Below, piece by piece: positions 1 through 5,871 of a DNA stretch of 5,871 bases. The stretch is from positions 1 through 5,871 of the forward strand of contig JAGRHW010000233.1 of the NCBI GenBank assembly GCA_020444765.1, in the 5' to 3' direction. This stretch comes from Gammaproteobacteria bacterium. GTDB taxonomy: Bacteria > Pseudomonadota > Gammaproteobacteria > Granulosicoccales > Granulosicoccaceae. Below the pieces are notes generated by a model. That model was not told where the DNA came from and ran no database searches. It saw only the letters and a list, made by a program, of their open reading frames with translations. Each line of letters starts with the position of its first letter. Positions within the stretch are counted from its first letter, which is position 1. The position numbers and the translations under genes were made by a program.

Positions 1-1
1 G

Positions 2-973
<972 letters not shown>

Positions 974-1011
974 TGCTTTGGCCTGACCGGGAGTGTGAGT
1001 CATTCCATAAA

Positions 1012-1043
1012 GGGCGGGGATGTGTGCTTACCCCGCCTTTTTT
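1012..1043 (+). terminator. Intrinsic (Rho-independent) terminator after ilvC
   Basis: GGCGGGG (1013-1019) pairs perfectly with CCCCGCC (1031-1037) around an 11-nt loop and is followed at once by six T (1038-1043). The A residues before the stem can extend pairing into the T tract. It lies 39 nt after the ilvC stop and separates ilvC transcription from pssA. Because pssA starts 57 nt later with no convincing promoter between, some read-through may feed pssA. Confidence 0.9.
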
Positions 1044-1100
1044 ACTGGCCCCGGCATTGCTAGACCATGTAATCAAGCTGCAACGGTGACCGTGACTCTC

Positions 1101-1883
1101 ATGGCAGACGACCCTAAAACCCTGATTGTCGAAAAACGCGGCAGGGGCATCTATCTCTTACCGAATGCCTTTACCACCGCGGCGCTGTTTGCCGGTTTTT
1201 ACGGTGTAGTCGCGGCGCTGAACAGCCGTTTCGAAGTGGCCGCCATCGCCGTGTTGTTCGCCATGGTGCTGGATGCGCTGGACGGCCGAATCGCCCGCAT
1301 GACCAACACCACCAGCGCATTCGGCGCCGAATACGACAGCATGGCCGATATGGTGTCGTTCGGTATCGCGCCGTCGCTGATTGTCTATGAATGGTCCTTG
1401 TCCAGCATGAGCCGGGCGGGATTCGGTCAACTGGGCTGGGTGGCGGCTTTTCTCTACACGGCCTGTGCGGCCTTGCGTCTTGCGCGTTTCAATGTGCAGG
1501 TCGGGATTGCCGACAAGCGTTTTTTTCAGGGGCTGGCCAGCCCTTCGGCAGCGGCTTTGATGATTTTAATGGTCTGGGTTTCGGCCGATGTCGGCATTTC
1601 AGGCGCCGACATGCATCTGCTTGCTGTCTTCGTGACCATCGCCTCAGGTCTGCTGATGGTCAGTAATTTCACCTATTACAGTTTCAAGGAATTCGGCAGT
1701 CGGAAACGCGTGCCTTTTATGGCCATGCTGATCCTGGTGTTTATTTTTGTTTTCACGTCGCTGGATCCGCCGAAAATCCTGTTGCTTGGTTTTTCCGTGT
1801 ATGCGTTGTCCGGTCCGGGTTATGCGATTTTCCGCTGGTTTCGAAAACGTTCACGCAAACAGGTGGGCACTCCGGAAAAATAA
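1101..1883 (+). CDS. pssA: CDP-diacylglycerol--serine O-phosphatidyltransferase
   Basis: Integral membrane enzyme that transfers phosphatidyl from CDP-diacylglycerol to serine, giving phosphatidylserine, the precursor of phosphatidylethanolamine. The 260-residue product has the full CDP-alcohol phosphatidyltransferase signature: D58, D61-G62, A65-R66, G75, D79 and D83 with the standard spacing (LDALDGRIAR, then GAEYDSMAD). The segments RGIYLLPNAFTTAALF (near residues 15-30) and ADKRFFQGLASPSAAA closely resemble Pseudomonas-type PssA. About seven to eight hydrophobic helices can be drawn (roughly 24-41, 47-62, 84-100, 111-130, 149-166, 172-193, 204-221, 224-244), with a basic C-terminus. This is the type II (membrane) form, unlike the PLD-like PssA of E. 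coli. I chose ATG 1101: a longer in-frame start at 1020 lies inside the ilvC terminator, and family members align from about here. GGTGA at 1085-1089 is a weak, rather distant ribosome site; in-frame GTGs at 1086 and 1092 are alternatives. Confidence 0.95.
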   Translation: MADDPKTLIVEKRGRGIYLLPNAFTTAALFAGFYGVVAALNSRFEVAAIAVLFAMVLDALDGRIARMTNTTSAFGAEYDSMADMVSFGIAPSLIVYEWSLSSMSRAGFGQLGWVAAFLYTACAALRLARFNVQVGIADKRFFQGLASPSAAALMILMVWVSADVGISGADMHLLAVFVTIASGLLMVSNFTYYSFKEFGSRKRVPFMAMLILVFIFVFTSLDPPKILLLGFSVYALSGPGYAIFRWFRKRSRKQVGTPEK

Positions 1884-1888
1884 CGTGC

Positions 1889-1916
1889 TTGCCGGCCAGC
1901 CGGCCGGTGCTGGCAA
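1889..1916 (+). other. GC-rich hairpin just after pssA
   Basis: TTGCCGGC (1889-1896) pairs with GCTGGCAA (1909-1916), eight pairs with one G-U, around a 12-nt GC-rich loop. It begins five bases after the pssA stop codon. No T tract follows, so it is not a standard intrinsic terminator; it may protect the pssA mRNA 3' end. Its right arm overlaps the proposed -35 box of the leuA leader promoter. Confidence 0.5.
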
Positions 1917-1939
1917 CAAACCGGAAAAAGCGCTATAGT
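1910..1939 (+). promoter_or_regulatory. Candidate sigma70 promoter for the leuA leader
   Basis: CTGGCA (1910-1915, four of six matches to TTGACA) and TATAGT (1934-1939, five of six matches to TATAAT) are separated by 18 nt. Transcription would begin near 1946 and give a leader of roughly 237 nt before leuA. The position between pssA and the leucine-rich frame is right for a leuA promoter, but this rests on box matching only. Confidence 0.45.
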
Positions 1940-2028
1940 CCAGGCAGAAATAATCAGTTTTGCTTATGACCCAGTCAATTTCACAAGGATCCTCCAGAAA
2001 ACAGCGCATGTCGGCCGCTGGCGCTGGG

Positions 2029-2088
2029 ATGTGTGTGCTTCCCTCTCTTCTTCTGTCTTTACGACTTCTGCCTTCGGGCAGACACTGA
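2029..2088 (+). CDS. leuL: Probable leucine-rich leader peptide upstream of leuA
   Basis: ATG 2029 opens a 19-residue frame, MCVLPSLLLSLRLLPSGRH, ending at TGA 2086-2088, 94 nt before leuA. Seven of 19 residues are leucine, all within residues 4-14. Leucine codons are CTT four times, CTG twice and TTA once; by hand count, CTG dominates in leuA, CTT is a minority there and TTA was not seen. Leader peptides rich in the regulated amino acid are the classic ribosome-stalling sensors of attenuated biosynthetic operons, so the product itself probably has no function beyond being translated. A UUCG-capped hairpin overlaps the last two leucine codons, as expected for such a device. Weak points: no good Shine-Dalgarno precedes 2029, and in-frame ATGs at 2008 and 1966 could start a 26- or 40-residue version. 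No U-tract terminator follows. The tract is pyrimidine-rich, which by itself favours Leu/Ser codons. Confidence 0.55.
   Translation: MCVLPSLLLSLRLLPSGRH
2067..2082 (+). promoter_or_regulatory. UUCG-tetraloop hairpin in the leuA leader
   Basis: TCTGCC (2067-2072) pairs perfectly with GGCAGA (2077-2082) around TTCG, giving the exceptionally stable C(UUCG)G cap in RNA. It overlaps the Leu13-Leu14 codons of the leader frame, so a ribosome stalled there would melt it. No T tract follows, so it suits a pause or regulatory stem, not a terminator. Confidence 0.6.
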
Positions 2089-2129
2089 CTATCATCCCTG
2101 GCGAGGGTGCACGCGATCATTCCAGACAC

Positions 2130-2135
2130 TATAAT
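2130..2135 (+). promoter_or_regulatory. Perfect TATAAT -10 box close to leuA
   Basis: TATAAT matches the sigma70 -10 consensus exactly. The sequence at -35 distance (around 2106-2112) matches TTGACA poorly and there is no TG extension. If active, it would start near 2142, bypass the leader peptide and give a short leuA 5' end. It could equally be chance in an AT-rich patch. Confidence 0.3.
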
Positions 2136-2143
2136 TTTCAGCT

Positions 2144-2166
2144 ACGGCACAGTTTGTCCTTGCCGT
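2144..2166 (+). promoter_or_regulatory. Hairpin immediately upstream of the leuA ribosome site
   Basis: ACGGCA (2144-2149) pairs perfectly with TGCCGT (2161-2166) around an 11-nt loop. The stem ends three nt before the leuA Shine-Dalgarno GGAG (2170-2173). Part of its right arm and loop can instead pair with the 3' arm of the upstream UUCG hairpin. No T tract follows, so a role would more likely be in translation initiation or mRNA stability than in intrinsic termination. Confidence 0.45.
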
Positions 2167-2169
2167 GAC

Positions 2170-2173
2170 GGAG
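2170..2173 (+). promoter_or_regulatory. Shine-Dalgarno of leuA
   Basis: GGAG lies nine nt before ATG 2183, which fixes that start. The LeuA family also begins only a few residues before the [10 protein letters not shown] motif, as this start gives. Confidence 0.8.
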
Positions 2174-2182
2174 TAGAGATCC

Positions 2183-3724
2183 ATGAACAATAAAATAATA
2201 TTTTTCGATACGACCTTGCGCGATGGCGAGCAAAGTCCCGGGGCATCGATGACACGCGATGAAAAAGTCCGTATCGCCCGCGCCCTGGAAAAAATGCGTG
2301 TCGATGTTATCGAAGCGGGGTTCCCGGTCGCCAGCAATGGTGATTTCGAGGCAGTCAGAGCTGTCTGTGATGCGGTCAGAGAGGCTACGATCTGCGGTTT
2401 GTCGCGGGCCAACATCAAGGATATTGATCGGGCGGCCGAAGCCCTGGAGACGGCGGCTTCTAGCCGAATCCATACCTTTATCGCCACGTCGCCGATCCAT
2501 ATGCAGATGAAACTGCAGATGACGCCCGATCAGGTGCTTGATCAGGCGGTTGCCGCGGTCAGAAGAGCCCGCCAGTACACGGATGACGTAGAGTTTTCCG
2601 CCGAGGACGCCGGCCGCTCGGAGCCAGACTTTCTGTGCCGGATCTTCGAGGCGGTGATAGCGGCCGGAGCAACCACGGTCAACGTACCGGATACCGTCGG
2701 TTATACCATGCCCGGGCAGTTTGCCGAGCTGATCGGCGATTTGATCAACCGGATTCCCAATATCGACAAGGCGGTGATGTCGGTGCATTGTCATAACGAC
2801 CTTGGTCTGGCGGTGGCCAATTCGCTGGCCGCGGTAGCGGCCGGCGCGAGACAGGTCGAATGCACGATCAATGGTCTTGGCGAGCGGGCGGGCAATGCTT
2901 CGCTGGAAGAAATCGTCATGGCGCTGCGAACCCGGAAGGATTATTTTCAGCTCGACACCGGCCTCGACACCACGCAGATCGTGCCGACCTCGCGGCTGGT
3001 TTCATCGATTACCGGCTTTCCGGTGCAGCCGAACAAGGCGATTGTCGGCGCCAATGCGTTTGCCCACGAAGCCGGTATTCATCAGGATGGCATTCTCAAG
3101 GCGCGTGAAACCTATGAAATCATGCGTGCCGAAGATGTGGGCTGGTCTAAAAACAGTCTGGTGCTCGGCAAGCACTCCGGACGGAATGCATTTCGTTCGC
3201 GCATGGAGGATCTCGGTATTCATTTTGAAACCGAAGACGCCCTGAATCATGCATTTGCCCGCTTCAAGGATCTGGCTGACAAAAAACACGAGATCTTTGA
3301 TGATGATCTGCAGGCAATCGCTACCGAGGCCGACCTGGAGTCTTCCAATGATGTCTACAAGCTGGTTTCGCTGGATGTGCGGATCGGTTCGGGCGAGGAG
3401 CCGCAGGCGCGTGTCACCATGTCGGTCAACGGCAAGGAACTGACCGAAACGAGTTCAGGTTCCGGAGCCATCGATGCATCGTTTTCTTCAGTCAAGAAAA
3501 TCACGGGCTCGACAGCGGAATTGACTCTTTATTCCGTCAACGCGATTACCAGTGGCACCGATGCCCAGGGTGAGGTTACCACCCGGCTTGAAAAAGACGG
3601 CCGTATCGTCAATGGTCAGGGCTCGGATATCGACATTGTCGTCGCTTCGGTCAAGTCCTATATCAATGCCTTGAACCGCCTGAGCATGGCGGCCAAAACC
3701 CATCCGCAACTATCCGGCGTGTGA
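2183..3724 (+). CDS. leuA: 2-isopropylmalate synthase
   Basis: First committed step of leucine synthesis: condenses acetyl-CoA with 2-ketoisovalerate to 2-isopropylmalate in the cytoplasm. The 513-residue protein is typical length for the short bacterial form. The TIM-barrel begins [16 protein letters not shown] (residues 8-23) with catalytic R13 and metal ligand D14. HCHNDLG carries H202 and H204, and GERAGNAS supplies N238, the same positions as in the E. coli enzyme. The substrate-region motif [15 protein letters not shown] is at about 289-303. The C-terminal domain (about 393-513), including GSGAIDA, is the LeuA dimer/regulatory domain that binds leucine for feedback inhibition. No key residue is missing. 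The stop codon overlaps the GTG of the next gene by four bases. A leucine-rich frame and hairpins upstream suggest leucine-dependent control. The partner genes leuB, leuC and leuD are not in the window. Confidence 0.98.
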   Translation: MNNKIIFFDTTLRDGEQSPGASMTRDEKVRIARALEKMRVDVIEAGFPVASNGDFEAVRAVCDAVREATICGLSRANIKDIDRAAEALETAASSRIHTFIATSPIHMQMKLQMTPDQVLDQAVAAVRRARQYTDDVEFSAEDAGRSEPDFLCRIFEAVIAAGATTVNVPDTVGYTMPGQFAELIGDLINRIPNIDKAVMSVHCHNDLGLAVANSLAAVAAGARQVECTINGLGERAGNASLEEIVMALRTRKDYFQLDTGLDTTQIVPTSRLVSSITGFPVQPNKAIVGANAFAHEAGIHQDGILKARETYEIMRAEDVGWSKNSLVLGKHSGRNAFRSRMEDLGIHFETEDALNHAFARFKDLADKKHEIFDDDLQAIATEADLESSNDVYKLVSLDVRIGSGEEPQARVTMSVNGKELTETSSGSGAIDASFSSVKKITGSTAELTLYSVNAITSGTDAQGEVTTRLEKDGRIVNGQGSDIDIVVASVKSYINALNRLSMAAKTHPQLSGV

Positions 3725-4398
3725 CGGAAAACGGCGTGATCAGCGAAGTAACCAGACGTCAATATCTGCGGGCAATGGGGATAGACGTCTGGTGTTTGCG
3801 AACAACAGAAGAGACCGCCTTGGCGGCTGCGCCGGTAAAAGAGCCGATTCGTCACGTACAGCCGGATAGTGCAAGTTCGCCGACGGAGCTGTTCCGGATC
3901 GAGCCTTCCAGGCTGGAGGCCTGGCTGGCGGAGCAATGTCTGCTGAAGATCCGCGCTGGTGATGTCGGCGTCAATACGCTGGGCGATCCGGATGCCGGCG
4001 TGATGGTCTTGTCGCAGTGTCTGGTCCGCGACAAGCTGTCGCATCAGCCCTTCAGCGGTTCAAGCGGCAATTTGTTGCGAGCCATGCTGAAAACCCTGGC
4101 GCTGACCACTTCAGATATTCTGATCGGTGAGTTGGACACACCGCACCCGGATGGCAAACGCCTGACGAAACACCTTGCCGGCAAGAATGTCCGCACGATT
4201 TTGCTACTCGTCGATCTGCCTGCCAGACATTCTGCCGCTGACCTGAAGAAACTTCGCCAGCGCGTGTTCATGTTGGAAAACCCCGCGGTAAAAATCCTGG
4301 TCAGTTTTCATCCGGACTATTTGCTGGCCAATCCGAAAGCCAAGGCGCAGGCCTGGGAAGATCTGAAGCTGTTTAAAAAAATTCTCGGAGAAGCGTAA
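3721..4398 (+). CDS. holD: Probable DNA polymerase III psi subunit, long pseudomonad-like form
   Basis: Likely psi, which with chi links the clamp loader to SSB at the replication fork. Residues 12-27 ([16 protein letters not shown]) closely match the E. coli psi N-terminus (RRDWQLQQLGITQWSLR), the segment that contacts the clamp-loader collar. Residues 28-56 look like a flexible linker. The rest resembles the uracil-DNA glycosylase fold: [15 protein letters not shown] (109-123) is like the PFxGxxGxLLxxML motif of family 4 enzymes, and [21 protein letters not shown] (195-215) is like their HPxxLLxxPxxK...WEDL tail. The GEAPG catalytic loop is absent and only three cysteines are present, so no Fe-S glycosylase activity is expected. 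At 225 residues it is longer than E. coli psi (137), as in the cryptic Pseudomonas psi, also next to rimI. GTG 3721 overlaps leuA by four bases; GTG 3736, with CGGAA before it, is an alternative. The psi call is strong; the fold statement is inference. Confidence 0.8.
   Translation: MTENGVISEVTRRQYLRAMGIDVWCLRTTEETALAAAPVKEPIRHVQPDSASSPTELFRIEPSRLEAWLAEQCLLKIRAGDVGVNTLGDPDAGVMVLSQCLVRDKLSHQPFSGSSGNLLRAMLKTLALTTSDILIGELDTPHPDGKRLTKHLAGKNVRTILLLVDLPARHSAADLKKLRQRVFMLENPAVKILVSFHPDYLLANPKAKAQAWEDLKLFKKILGEA
4387..4390 (+). promoter_or_regulatory. Shine-Dalgarno of rimI inside the psi gene
   Basis: GGAG lies seven nt before ATG 4398, within the last codons of the psi-like gene. With the TAATG stop/start overlap it supports both the rimI start and translational coupling. 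Confidence 0.75.
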
Positions 4399-4865
4399 TG
4401 GTCGCTGCTTTCGACAATAATTTTTACGTGCGTTTGATGGAGCCGGAGGACCTGCCGCAGGTGATGGCAATCGAAAAGGCCAGTTACGATTTTTGCTGGA
4501 GTGAGCGGATTTTTCGTGACTGCATGAGAGTCGGTTATTGCTGCCTGGTGCTGGCCGACCATGACGAGGTGCATGGTTATGCGATTTTGATGATCGGTCC
4601 GCAGGAAGCGCACGTGCTCAATATCTGTATTGAAGAATGCTGGCGGGGGCGAGGCTGGGCGCGGCAACTGATGTACGAAATGATCGATTTTTCCGCCCAC
4701 AACGGCTGTCGGGAACTGTTTCTGGAAGTCCGCCCGTCCAATCCGGTAGCCTACGGCCTGTACGACTCGATGGGCTTCAATGAAATCGGCAGGCGGGCGA
4801 ATTATTACAAGGCTCACGGCGGACGCGAAGACGCCATCGTCATGGCGATGTCCTTGCCGGAATAG
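4398..4865 (+). CDS. rimI: Ribosomal protein S18-alanine N-acetyltransferase
   Basis: GNAT-fold cytoplasmic enzyme that uses acetyl-CoA to acetylate the N-terminal alanine of ribosomal protein S18. At 155 residues it is close to E. coli RimI (148). The acetyl-CoA pyrophosphate loop is RGRGWA (83-88, the R/QxxGxG/A motif). FLEVRPSN contains E110 and GLYDSMGF contains Y122, matching catalytic Glu103 and Tyr115 of enteric RimI. The tail NYYKAHGGREDAIVMA (135-150) is the conserved RimI ending and separates it from generic GNATs. ATG 4398 shares one base with the preceding TAA and has GGAG seven nt upstream. It sits directly after the psi gene, as in E. coli and Pseudomonas. Seven cysteines (33, 42, 48, 49, 77, 81, 104) are more than usual; their meaning is unknown. 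Confidence 0.95.
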   Translation: MVAAFDNNFYVRLMEPEDLPQVMAIEKASYDFCWSERIFRDCMRVGYCCLVLADHDEVHGYAILMIGPQEAHVLNICIEECWRGRGWARQLMYEMIDFSAHNGCRELFLEVRPSNPVAYGLYDSMGFNEIGRRANYYKAHGGREDAIVMAMSLPE

Positions 4866-5058
4866 CCCGCACTCAAGGTGTTTGCCGGCCCGGTTTTTCG
4901 CTGATTTACAGGCCCGGATCTCTGCTCCTCGTTTGTGAATAATGGCAGGCCCATCATCGGGGGTGGCCGAAATCTGCGAACAATGAATGCAAGCCGGGAG
5001 AACTGTGTGACGGCCTCAGGGCGGCCGATTGCGGTGATATTTTATCCCTTGCTTCAGT

Positions 5059-5086
5059 TTGCAGGGGCGATGTGATCGCTTAAAAT
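5059..5086 (+). promoter_or_regulatory. Candidate promoter for prfC
   Basis: TTGCAG (5059-5064, three of six matches) and TAAAAT (5081-5086, five of six) are 16 nt apart. Transcription would begin near 5093, leaving a 70-90 nt leader that contains the 10-bp inverted repeat. The -35 box is poor. Confidence 0.4.
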
Positions 5087-5121
5087 AACAGGTTTGATTA
5101 AGTTCGACGAGCTGATCCTGC

Positions 5122-5155
5122 GCGCAGCTATCTTGTCAGTTAGGAATAGCTGCGC
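5122..5155 (+). promoter_or_regulatory. Perfect 10-bp inverted repeat in the prfC leader
   Basis: GCGCAGCTAT (5122-5131) is the exact reverse complement of ATAGCTGCGC (5146-5155), with a 14-nt loop holding TTAGGA. No T tract follows, so it is not a terminator. It ends six nt before the GTG at 5162 and would hinder initiation there, but leaves the TTG at 5186 free. It may be an RNA control element or a protein-binding palindrome. Confidence 0.6.
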
Positions 5156-5161
5156 ATCCAC

Positions 5162-5871
5162 GTGCATAAAGCGGAAATAGACGAATTGAGTAGTAGTAAT
5201 CCAGTAGACGAGATACGGCGTAGAAGAACCTTTGCCATCATCTCCCACCCCGATGCGGGTAAGACCACACTGACGGAAAAACTCCTCCTGTTCGGCGGTG
5301 CGATTCAGCTGGCGGGCACCGTCAAGGGCCGCAAGGCGGCGCGCCATGCGACGTCTGACTGGATGACTATGGAGCAGGAGCGGGGCATTTCGGTAACCTC
5401 ATCCGTCATGCAGTTTCCTTACAAGGGGCGCATGGTGAATCTGCTGGACACGCCAGGTCATGAGGATTTTTCCGAGGATACTTACCGGACCCTGACTGCG
5501 GTGGATTCGGCTCTGATGGTGATCGATGTCGCCAAGGGTGTCGAGCCGCGCACCGAAAAACTCATGGAAGTCTGCCGCATGCGCACCACGCCGGTAATGA
5601 CCTTTATTAACAAGCTGGACCGTGAAGGTCGAGATCCGATCGAGTTGATGGACGAGGTCGAGGACATGCTTGATATCCGCTGTGCACCGGTCACCTGGCC
5701 GATCGGAATGGGTAAAAGATTCAAGGGTGTTTATCACATTGCGAACAACACCGTGCATTTCTATTCCCCCACTCATGGCGGCAAGGTGCAGCAGGGCGAG
5801 ATGGTCGAGGGCCTGGATAATCCGAAGCTCGATGAGATTCTCGGCAGTATGGCCGAAGAGTTGCGCGATGA
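5162..5871 (+). CDS. prfC: Peptide chain release factor 3 (RF3), 3'-truncated by window edge
   Basis: Translational GTPase that removes RF1/RF2 from the ribosome after peptide release. The first 236 codons are present, about 45% of a usual ~527-residue RF3. Counted from GTG 5162, the G-domain motifs are HPDAGKTT (29-36, P-loop), RGISVTSS (74-81, switch I region), DTPGHED (96-102) and NKLD (150-153). [20 protein letters not shown] and CAPVTWPIG are RF3-specific and exclude EF-G or LepA. Domains 2 and 3 lie beyond the window. The start is uncertain because no in-frame ATG exists before [14 protein letters not shown] 5162 gives 20 residues before RRTF but its ribosome site is poor and lies in a hairpin. 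TTG 5186 gives 12, closer to the usual ~10 in Pseudomonas, with a weak GGAA eight to nine nt upstream. No gene separates it from rimI. Confidence 0.95.
   Translation, partial: MHKAEIDELSSSNPVDEIRRRRTFAIISHPDAGKTTLTEKLLLFGGAIQLAGTVKGRKAARHATSDWMTMEQERGISVTSSVMQFPYKGRMVNLLDTPGHEDFSEDTYRTLTAVDSALMVIDVAKGVEPRTEKLMEVCRMRTTPVMTFINKLDREGRDPIELMDEVEDMLDIRCAPVTWPIGMGKRFKGVYHIANNTVHFYSPTHGGKVQQGEMVEGLDNPKLDEILGSMAEELRD

Larger units (their letters stand above)
4866..5161 (+). other. Noncoding gap between rimI and prfC
   Basis: No credible gene is visible on either strand. A T5 run at 4894-4898 follows GC-rich sequence, but the only stem I can draw (GCCGG 4856-4860 with CCGGC 4885-4889, 24-nt loop) is weak, so no clear rimI terminator is called. 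GGCCCGG occurs twice (4887-4893, 4911-4917). A small hairpin, CGGCC/GGCCG, lies at 5011-5027. The last ~100 bases hold a candidate promoter and a strong inverted repeat, listed separately. In E. coli yjjG occupies this place; no remnant of it is seen. Confidence 0.7.

Noticed and set aside
1020..1100. N-terminal extension of PssA from ATG 1020
   Set aside because: The extra 27 residues would be encoded by the ilvC terminator loop, its right arm and its T tract, and PssA relatives do not need them. ATG 1101 is preferred.
2096..2138. Intrinsic terminator ending in the TTTT at 2135-2138
   Set aside because: Only four-pair stems (CCCT/AGGG at 2096-2107, CTGG/CCAG at 2098-2125) can be drawn, and neither abuts the T run, so a classical attenuator terminator is not supported.
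2092..2794. Overlapping minus-strand open frames across the leuA 5' region
   Set aside because: They are antisense shadows of leuA, with no Shine-Dalgarno or recognisable domain.
3721..4398. Active uracil-DNA glycosylase
   Set aside because: The UDG-like motifs are partial: the GEAPG loop and the four Fe-S cysteines are missing, while the N-terminus and the rimI neighbour fit psi.
4317..4817. 166-codon minus-strand open frame
   Set aside because: It is antisense to the psi end and rimI, both supported by conserved motifs; nothing recognisable is in its translation.
4942..4986. Short frame starting ATG 4942 (14 residues)
   Set aside because: No Shine-Dalgarno, no compositional bias and no relation to a downstream gene; most likely chance.
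5054..5347. 97-codon minus-strand open frame over the prfC start
   Set aside because: It is antisense to the RF3 P-loop region and has no recognisable domain.

Overview
The window reads as chromosomal housekeeping DNA from a non-enteric gammaproteobacterium. Every protein has close family resemblance to gammaproteobacterial versions: short (class I) IlvC, Pseudomonas-type PssA, enteric-type LeuA, RimI and RF3. A recognisable clamp-loader psi (HolD) N-terminus, typical of Gammaproteobacteria, lies directly before rimI. The psi-rimI-prfC order resembles the holD-rimI-yjjG-prfC cluster of E. coli, with yjjG missing. All genes are on the + strand. I see no mobile element, CRISPR array, tRNA or rRNA.

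Layout. (1) Positions 2-973: 3' part of ilvC (ketol-acid reductoisomerase), closed by a clear intrinsic terminator at 1012-1043. (2) Positions 1101-1883: pssA (phosphatidylserine synthase), followed by a GC-rich hairpin. (3) Positions 1884-2182: a 299-base gap with a candidate promoter, a short leucine-rich reading frame, a UUCG-capped hairpin and a second hairpin just before the leuA Shine-Dalgarno. It looks like a leucine-responsive leader, although no U-tract terminator is visible. (4) Positions 2183-4865: leuA, a 225-residue psi-like protein and rimI, with 4-bp and 1-bp overlaps, so probably one translationally coupled unit. (5) Positions 4866-5161: noncoding, with a candidate promoter and a perfect 10-bp inverted repeat just before prfC. 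(6) Positions 5162-5871: first ~45% of prfC (release factor RF3), cut by the window end.

Functionally, ilvC and leuA serve branched-chain amino acid synthesis, pssA begins the phosphatidylethanolamine branch of lipid synthesis, the psi-like protein belongs to the replicative polymerase clamp loader, RimI acetylates ribosomal protein S18, and RF3 recycles class I release factors. I found no wholly new system. The points most worth a second look are the leuA leader, the psi-like protein built on what looks like a degenerate uracil-DNA-glycosylase fold, and the prfC leader hairpin.
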